NCBI GenBank assembly: GCA_016303035.1
Contig: JAEDML010000082.1
Span: 1-5,265, forward strand
DNA length: 5,265 nucleotides
Origin: Clostridiaceae bacterium
GTDB taxonomy: Bacteria > Bacillota > Clostridia > Oscillospirales > Acutalibacteraceae
Direction of reading: 5' to 3'
Shown here: positions 1-3,648 of the stretch, in pieces
Layout of the letters: each line of letters starts with the position of its first letter
Numbering within the stretch: position 1 is the first letter of the stretch
Position numbers and translations under genes: made by a program
Notes under the pieces: model-generated
What the model saw: only the letters and a program-made list of their open reading frames with translations
What the model was told of the DNA's origin: nothing
Database searches by the model: none

Positions 1-338
1 GACTGACAGTCGGGTATGCTTGAAAGCTGTGAATTTATACTCCAGCCCTTTACAGGGAAAGCGTCCTCCCTGCCTATATAGTTTTCCCACGGAAGCGCCT
101 TTACCCCGTCAAACAGCTCGGTAAATGTAACGGCGCTGAATTCGCCCATATTTATCATTATGCGCTCGGCAAAGCGCGAGCATATATTTGCGCGGGCAAG
201 CATATTAAAGCTGCCGCTTAATAAAACCCTGCCGTTTTCTGTCTTTACATCTTCAAAGCCCATTCTGCGGAACTCATCTGCCGCAATACTTTCTATACCG
301 AAAAGACACGGCGCCGTCATTTTTATACTATTATCCAT
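1..338 (-). CDS. THUMP-domain class I 23S rRNA methyltransferase (RlmL/YpsC family), N-terminal part only
   Basis: This gene starts inside the window and runs off the left edge, leaving 112 codons. The start is ATG at 338-336, preceded by the ribosome binding site GAGGTG five bases upstream. The protein opens MDNSIKMTAPCLFGIES and continues with AADEFRRMGF (19-28), ENGRVLLSG (35-43), ANICSRFAERI (50-60), MGEFSAVTFTELFDGVKALPW at about 64-84, and SSIPDCQ (106-112). This is the pattern of the N-terminal ferredoxin-like and THUMP regions of RlmL/YpsC-type enzymes, often annotated as putative N6-adenine-specific DNA methylases. Family members methylate guanine in 23S rRNA using S-adenosylmethionine. 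The methyltransferase domain lies outside the window, so its catalytic motif cannot be checked. The ATG shares one base with the fumarase stop codon (TAATG), which implies translational coupling. A second in-frame ATG at codon 7 is possible but has no better ribosome binding site. Confidence 0.85.
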   Translation of the reverse strand, partial: MDNSIKMTAPCLFGIESIAADEFRRMGFEDVKTENGRVLLSGSFNMLARANICSRFAERIMINMGEFSAVTFTELFDGVKALPWENYIGREDAFPVKGWSINSQLSSIPDCQ

Positions 339-1186
339 TATTTCACCTCTGCGGAGATATGCCGCGTAACATGACAGCCTATATTTACCGCAACCGGAAG
401 TCCCGCTATGTGTGTGGGCGCCGCTTCTATGTTTACAGCAAGTGCGGTAGTATCTCCTCCGAAGCCCTGAGGTCCTATATTAAGTTTATTTATTTTTTCA
501 AGCAGTTCGCTTTCCATTTCGGCATAATATGCGTCGGAATTACGGATTTCCACACTCCGGCAAAGAGCCGCTTTTGAAAGCAGCGCGCACTGCTCAAAAT
601 CGCCGCCTATACCTACTCCCACAACCATTGGCGGACAGGGATTTCCGGAAGCCGATTTAACGATATCGACAACCGCCCTAATAACTCCCTCTCTGCCGTC
701 AAAGGGAGTAAGCATACGAATTGCGCTCATATTTTCGCTGCCGAAGCCTTTTGGAGCTACCGTGATTTTAACGGTGTCGCCGTCTGTAATTCTTGTATGA
801 ATGACAGACGGTGTATTGTCCCCCGTGTTAATTCTTCTTAAGGGGTCGCCTACAACCGATTTGCGAAGAAGTCCTTTTTCGTAGCCTCGGCGAACGCCGT
901 CATTAACGGCTGCGTAAAGCGAACCTCCGACAAAGTGAACATCCTGTCCGATTTCAAGAAAAACCACCGCCATACCCGTATCCTGACAAATAGGAATATC
1001 GTATTCCTGCGCGGCGTCCAAATTCCTTTTAAGGTCGCAAAGAATACTTTTTGCCAAAGGGTCATTTTCTGCGGAAGCACAGTTTTCTATACAGCATTCA
1101 AGATCTGACGGGAGCTTTTTATTTGCCGTAATACAAAGCTCCTCTATAGTATCCGCAATTTTTTTAACATTTATTTCATTTATCAT
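338..1186 (-). CDS. Class I fumarate hydratase, alpha subunit ([4Fe-4S] hydro-lyase)
   Basis: A 282-residue protein of the usual length for the stand-alone alpha subunit of two-subunit class I fumarases, which interconvert fumarate and L-malate in the cytoplasm. The alpha subunit carries the oxygen-sensitive [4Fe-4S] cluster. Visible motifs are IPICQDTGMAV around C67, GNPCPPMVVGVGIGGDFEQC with C184 (and C200), IGPQGFGGDTTALAV at 237-251, and PTHIAGLPVAVNIGCHVTRH at 257-276 with C271. C67, C184 and C271 are the likely cluster ligands, judged by family position; I infer this. The start ATG has GGAG six bases upstream. Tartrate dehydratase alpha is homologous, so substrate specificity is not proven. 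The beta subunit gene normally found beside it is absent: a YabR-like gene lies upstream and an rRNA methyltransferase downstream. A strong hairpin terminator ends only about 18 bases before the start codon. Confidence 0.93.
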   Translation of the reverse strand: MINEINVKKIADTIEELCITANKKLPSDLECCIENCASAENDPLAKSILCDLKRNLDAAQEYDIPICQDTGMAVVFLEIGQDVHFVGGSLYAAVNDGVRRGYEKGLLRKSVVGDPLRRINTGDNTPSVIHTRITDGDTVKITVAPKGFGSENMSAIRMLTPFDGREGVIRAVVDIVKSASGNPCPPMVVGVGIGGDFEQCALLSKAALCRSVEIRNSDAYYAEMESELLEKINKLNIGPQGFGGDTTALAVNIEAAPTHIAGLPVAVNIGCHVTRHISAEVK

Positions 1187-1204
1187 ATACTTCTCCGTTT
1201 TTAC

Positions 1205-1253
1205 AAAATAAAAGGCAGAAATATGCCGTTATAAACAACGGCAAGATTCCGCC
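1205..1253 (-). terminator. Rho-independent terminator after the yabR-like gene
   Basis: Read on the minus strand, bases 1253-1237 pair with 1230-1214 around a six-base loop (1236-1231). The inner stem GCCGTT/AACGGC is extended by U-A, then a 3x3 internal loop, then seven further pairs including one G-U. In total there are 14 pairs. The U-tract UUUUAUUUU (1213-1205) follows immediately. This is a full intrinsic terminator and would close the HU-to-yabR operon. The fumarase start codon is only 18 bases beyond the U-tract, so it could instead act as an attenuator for the fumarase and methyltransferase genes. Confidence 0.8.
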
Positions 1254-1283
1254 TGAATTGCTAAAAAGAATATTGCGCGCCTA

Positions 1284-1733
1284 TTATCTCGAAGCTCCGC
1301 GCTTTGAGCGGCGCGAATCGGAATTTTTGCGCTTTAAATCGGAAAATTTCTCATCGCTTGTCTGCTTAAAACGGGACATCATTTCTTCAAAGCTCGCAGG
1401 CTCGCTTTTTTTAGGAGTCCATGTAAAGGAATTATCCGGCTTAGGCTGAGACTGGAAAGAACGGCCGTCACGGCGCTGACGCCCTTCGCTTTTTTCGGGT
1501 TCAAGCGCACGCTTTATACTTAAACTGATTTTACCGTCATCACCTATGTTAAGCACCTTCATCTTTACGGTGTCGTTAATCTTAACAAAATCGTTTATAT
1601 CGTTGACATAGGAACGCGCAACCTCCGAAATATGTACCATTCCGGATTTTCCCTCGCCCAAATCAACAAAAACGCCGAAATTGGTTATACCGGTAATTTT
1701 TCCCTCTACAATTTGTCCGACCGTAAGCACCAT
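1284..1733 (-). CDS. S1-domain RNA-binding protein, YabR-like
   Basis: A 149-residue protein with one S1 domain at about residues 4-75. It shows VGQIVEGKITGITNFGVFVD, GKSGMVHISEV (28-38) and VKMKVLNIGDDGKISLSIKRA (56-76), the typical S1 beta-barrel pattern. The rest (77-149) is polar, basic and probably disordered. It ends in a segment starting SFEEMMSRFKQ (114-124) followed by a Lys/Arg/Ser-rich tail. Position directly after divIC matches yabR of Bacillus subtilis; related single-S1 proteins bind RNA or ribosomes. No catalytic domain is present, so this is not PNPase or ribosomal protein S1 itself. The start ATG has GGAGG 13 bases upstream, slightly long spacing, and no better in-frame start is seen. 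A strong terminator follows the gene. The precise role is unknown. Confidence 0.88.
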   Translation of the reverse strand: MVLTVGQIVEGKITGITNFGVFVDLGEGKSGMVHISEVARSYVNDINDFVKINDTVKMKVLNIGDDGKISLSIKRALEPEKSEGRQRRDGRSFQSQPKPDNSFTWTPKKSEPASFEEMMSRFKQTSDEKFSDLKRKNSDSRRSKRGASR

Positions 1734-1776
1734 AAAGAATTGAAATCCTCCTCAAAAATAATAAAACCCAATATAA

Positions 1777-2067
1777 TCAGTTGCCGGAAATATCGATATA
1801 TACTTCTTCGTTGGAATAAACATACCCAAGGCGTTCCCTTGCCGCTTTTTCGATTATCTTACTGTCCGAGTCGTCGTTAAGAACCGCCTGAAGCTCCTCA
1901 ATATCGTTCTGTTCCGAAGCGTATTGCTCCTTAAGTGACGCAAGCTTAGCCTTGCTTTGATTAAGGGTATTCCAAAGACCTGCGAGAGTAACCAGCATAT
2001 ACACGCAAACACCGAGAACAAGAACTCTTAAAATAATACTTTTATTTTTTTGCTTTCTTTGTTTCAT
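1777..2067 (-). CDS. divIC: DivIC/FtsB-family cell division (septum formation) protein
   Basis: A 96-residue bitopic membrane protein. It has a short basic cytoplasmic start (MKQRKQKNKS), one membrane helix at about 11-31, and a heptad-like coiled coil at about 33-64. It ends in the family's terminal block IIEKAARERLGYVYSNEEVY (71-90). FtsB/DivIC proteins join DivIB/FtsQ and FtsL in the septal complex that activates peptidoglycan synthesis at division, with the coiled coil outside the membrane. Its place after yabQ and before the S1 gene matches Bacillus divIC, hence the symbol. The start ATG has GGAG eight bases upstream and lies inside the 3' end of yabQ, with a 26-base overlap in a different frame. 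It is slightly shorter than Bacillus DivIC but complete. Confidence 0.88.
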   Translation of the reverse strand: MKQRKQKNKSIILRVLVLGVCVYMLVTLAGLWNTLNQSKAKLASLKEQYASEQNDIEELQAVLNDDSDSKIIEKAARERLGYVYSNEEVYIDISGN

Positions 2068-2578
2068 GTTTCTTTCTCCGAACAGATTTTTCCTTATACT
2101 GGTTAGTATACAACATACTCTTACCCTTTTTCAAGAGTTTTTTTGCCGATTCGGCGCCTTTTTTGATTTTTTTATTTGTTTTCTTCCTGATTTTGCAAAT
2201 TCTAACACTTATAAGGTCAAAAATTCTGCCTGTAAACGCGTTTAATTTACGAAAAATTTTAATTATAAATTTAAAAACGGTTTTTAAAGCCTTAACAATA
2301 TACCTTGAAAGAGTGATTTTAAGCAAAGTAAAGCCGATAATAATTCCGAAAATTATGTAGCCTCTGATTTCGCCGTTTGATACGCCGAGCAGGAAGAAAA
2401 AAACTGCAAAGGCAGATACAATCCAAAAAAACAGATCTTGAATACAGACAGATATAAAGGAATTATGACCGCTTAGCCTGACAGCGCTCATAATATCGTA
2501 AAATACGCAGATAAGCGCCCCGAGGATTACCGAATACAAAAGGCTTTGCAGTTGAAGTACGGAGCTTATTTCCCACAT
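2042..2578 (-). CDS. yabQ: Spore cortex biosynthesis membrane protein YabQ
   Basis: A 178-residue protein with three clear hydrophobic helices at about 9-30, 42-66 and 72-92, then an amphipathic basic segment (93-130). The tail (131-178) is very Lys/Arg-rich. The opening QLQSLLYSVILGALICVFYD and the following helices fit the YabQ family. In Bacillus subtilis YabQ is a mother-cell protein of the forespore outer membrane needed for cortex formation. The start ATG is three bases after the yabP stop (TAA AAA ATG). No good ribosome binding site is seen, so translation probably depends on coupling to yabP. Its last 26 bases overlap divIC. The basic tail is longer than I would expect for the conserved domain and is probably cytoplasmic; that is inference. 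Assignment rests on both sequence pattern and gene order. Confidence 0.87.
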   Translation of the reverse strand: MWEISSVLQLQSLLYSVILGALICVFYDIMSAVRLSGHNSFISVCIQDLFFWIVSAFAVFFFLLGVSNGEIRGYIIFGIIIGFTLLKITLSRYIVKALKTVFKFIIKIFRKLNAFTGRIFDLISVRICKIRKKTNKKIKKGAESAKKLLKKGKSMLYTNQYKEKSVRRKKHETKKAKK

Positions 2579-2581
2579 TTT

Positions 2582-2851
2582 TTATCTGAAAAGCCGCGAA
2601 AATACACCGCCGCTTTTTTCCTCCGTTGTATAAACCAAAGCTATTACATTGCCCTCTGCCGTAAGATCTCCGCTTTCGGTATTAAAGCTTGAAATATGCA
2701 GTCCGTCGCCCTTCACTGTAAGTCTTCCGAGAGCGGTATCGAGAATAACGGTTTCATCATCAAATGAAACTACATCCTTAACGCCCGTTAAATTAAGCTT
2801 TTTGCGGTTTTCAAGAATAATATTTTGATTGATTCGGTTATTTTCTTCCAA
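2582..2851 (-). CDS. yabP: Sporulation protein YabP (YabP/YqfC family)
   Basis: An 89-residue protein with the family core NRKKLNLTGVKDVVSFDDET (15-34), then ILDTALGRLTVKGDGLHI (36-53) and a final strand-rich segment GDLTAEGNVIALVY (61-74). It has no signal peptide or membrane helix. YabP is a mother-cell protein that acts in sporulation together with the product of the adjacent yabQ. The related YqfC has the same fold but is usually encoded beside yqfD, so the neighbouring yabQ decides for YabP. The start is TTG at 2851-2849; no ATG fits. The ribosome binding site AAGGGGTG is seven bases upstream and lies in the 3' arm of an 11-bp hairpin, suggesting controlled translation. I found no convincing sigma-E promoter just upstream, although the Bacillus pair is transcribed from one. 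Confidence 0.9.
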   Translation of the reverse strand: MEENNRINQNIILENRKKLNLTGVKDVVSFDDETVILDTALGRLTVKGDGLHISSFNTESGDLTAEGNVIALVYTTEEKSGGVFSRLFR

Positions 2852-2886
2852 AATTAAACACCCCTTAAAAATATATTTAAGGAGTG
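2852..2886 (-). promoter_or_regulatory. Hairpin enclosing the yabP ribosome binding site
   Basis: On the minus strand CACTCCTTAAA (2886-2876) pairs with TTTAAGGGGTG (2869-2859) around a six-base loop. This gives 11 pairs with one G-U. The 3' arm is the ribosome binding site for the TTG start at 2851. The stem is followed by UUUAAUUUU, so it might also act as a weak terminator between rqcP and yabP. Either role would separate yabP/yabQ expression from rqcP. The pairing is seen directly; the function is inferred. Confidence 0.6.
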
Positions 2887-2901
2887 CAAGGGTTATTCAT
2901 A

Positions 2902-3144
2902 TCAGTCGACTATTTTGTACATTTGCGCAGCATCGTCCTTTCGAACATTGTCGCTGACGTCCAAGACCTCGGCTTTTACGGTTCTGCCGCCGAAGGAAAT
3001 CTCAAGAATATCTCCGGTTTTTACATCGTAAGACGCGCGGGCAATTCTGCCGTTAACGCTCACCCTGCCTGCGTCACAGGCTTCGTTTGCAACGGTTCTG
3101 CGCTTTATAATGCGCGAAACTTTAAGAAATTTATCAAGTCTCAT
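2902..3144 (-). CDS. rqcP: RqcP (YabO), S4-domain ribosome quality-control factor
   Basis: An 80-residue protein that is almost entirely one S4 RNA-binding domain. It opens MRLDKFLKVSRIIKRRTVAN, continues ACDAGRVSVNGRIARAS (22-38) and DVKTGDILEI (40-49), and ends with DAAQMYKIVD. This matches RqcP, which binds the 50S subunit with peptidyl-tRNA and works with RqcH in adding C-terminal alanine tails to stalled nascent chains. D4 and R16, known to matter in the Bacillus protein, are both present. It is distinct from longer S4 proteins such as heat-shock protein Hsp15, and the position ahead of yabP supports the assignment. The ATG has GGAG five bases upstream, directly after the palindrome that separates it from HU. 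RqcH is not encoded here. Confidence 0.93.
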   Translation of the reverse strand: MRLDKFLKVSRIIKRRTVANEACDAGRVSVNGRIARASYDVKTGDILEISFGGRTVKAEVLDVSDNVRKDDAAQMYKIVD

Positions 3145-3151
3145 AAATACT

Positions 3152-3184
3152 CCAAAATATAAGCCGTCCGATATCGGACGGCTT
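3152..3184 (-). terminator. Perfect palindrome after HU, probable weak terminator/attenuator
   Basis: Bases 3161-3184 form a perfect 24-base palindrome, each arm reading AAGCCGTCCGAT on its own strand. As RNA it gives a 10-bp GC-rich stem with an AUAU loop. On the minus strand it is followed by AUAUUUU, an imperfect U-tract, and then by the rqcP ribosome binding site. It starts about five bases after the HU stop codon. Partial termination would give much more HU than downstream product, which suits HU's abundance. On the plus strand no U-tract follows. Confidence 0.6.
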
Positions 3185-3189
3185 AATAA

Positions 3190-3465
3190 TTACTTTCCTA
3201 CGGCATCCTTAAAAGCTTTGCCGGCTTTGAATACGGGATTCTTGGAAGCAGCAATCTTAATCTGCTGTTTTGTCTGGGGGTTGATACCAGTTCTTGCAGC
3301 GCGCTCGCGAACTTCAAAGGTACCGAAGCCTACCAGCTGGATTTTATTGCCTGCCTTAAGCTCGTCAACAACCGTGTCAACAAAAGCGGTAAGAGCCTTT
3401 TCGGCATCCTTCTTTGCAATACCTGCCTTATCGGCAATTGCAGCAACTAATTCTGTCTTGTTCAT
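3190..3465 (-). CDS. hup: DNA-binding protein HU
   Basis: A 91-residue nucleoid protein, the normal length for HU. It has the N-terminal helical dimerisation region (MNKTELVAAIADKAGIAKKD), then the DNA-binding arm signature starting GFGTFEVRERAARTGINPQT (46-65) with the conserved proline P63 at the arm tip. It ends in ASKNPVFKAGKAFKDAVGK (73-91). HU dimers bend and compact DNA without strict sequence specificity. The start is ATG at 3465-3463. An in-frame ATG at 3480 would add MEVLI, but it overlaps the ribosome binding site GGAGG (3478-3474), which sits eight bases before the chosen start. A good promoter and a ~75-base leader lie upstream, and a palindromic terminator-like element follows. 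IHF is less likely because of the sequence and the Gram-positive setting. Confidence 0.96.
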   Translation of the reverse strand: MNKTELVAAIADKAGIAKKDAEKALTAFVDTVVDELKAGNKIQLVGFGTFEVRERAARTGINPQTKQQIKIAASKNPVFKAGKAFKDAVGK

Positions 3466-3473
3466 TATAAGAA

Positions 3474-3478
3474 CCTCC
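3474..3478 (-). promoter_or_regulatory. hup: HU ribosome binding site, decides the start
   Basis: GGAGG on the minus strand lies eight bases before the ATG at 3465. It overlaps the alternative ATG at 3480, which itself has no ribosome binding site at a suitable distance. It therefore fixes HU at 91 residues. Confidence 0.85.
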
Positions 3479-3480
3479 AT

Positions 3481-3648
3481 AAAATTTTTTAACGAACCGA
3501 TGTCCGTTTAAAGCAAGTTTGTACCTCCGAAGCTTGTCCGTACTGTACTATATATTTTTACCATATGAATTGTAAAAAATCAATACATTTTAGTTAATTT
3601 TTTAAAACTTTGGCAAAAATAGCAAAAAAAGCGTTATTTATTTGCATT
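3481..3648 (-). other. Intergenic region between the flippase and HU
   Basis: This 168-base gap contains the HU promoter and leader. The left part (3481-3540) is the leader, with two direct copies of TGTCCGT (plus strand, 3501-3507 and 3535-3541) and a second ribosome-binding-like GGAGGT (3528-3523). The right part (3577-3645) is strongly AT-rich, with T-runs on the minus strand just after the flippase stop but no GC-rich stem. I cannot name a canonical terminator for the flippase. Bacillus has yabN (mazG) at this position; no trace of it is seen here. Confidence 0.6.
3547..3576 (-). promoter_or_regulatory. Sigma-A-like promoter for HU and the downstream operon
   Basis: On the minus strand a -35 box TTTACA (3576-3571) is followed by -10 candidates TATAGT (3552-3547, spacer 18) or TATATA (3554-3549, spacer 16). 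Transcription would start near 3540, leaving a leader of about 75 bases before HU. The stretch just upstream (about 3577-3645) is very AT-rich and could act as an UP element. It is the only good housekeeping promoter I see in the window. Given the weak terminator after HU, it may also drive rqcP and the genes beyond. Confidence 0.6.

Noticed and set aside
160..577. Plus-strand open frames at 160-369 and 359-577
   Set aside because: They lie antisense to the methyltransferase and fumarase genes, show no recognisable motifs and have no good ribosome binding site.
850..1080. Minus-strand 76-codon frame inside fumarase
   Set aside because: It is a shifted frame within a clearly coding, conserved gene and its product resembles no family I know.
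2880..2930. Sigma-E promoter for yabP/yabQ
   Set aside because: Expected from Bacillus, but no pair of boxes resembling the sigma-E consensus at proper spacing was found by eye.
3466..3480. ATG at 3480 as the HU start
   Set aside because: It overlaps the GGAGG ribosome binding site. The ATG at 3465 gives the standard 91-residue HU beginning MNKTELV.
2884..3511. Plus-strand frames opposite rqcP and HU
   Set aside because: They are antisense shadows of two strongly conserved genes.
3577..3648. AT-rich tract as a terminator or replication origin element
   Set aside because: It has T-runs but no GC-rich stem, no DnaA-box cluster and no iterons. It is more simply promoter-upstream AT-rich DNA.
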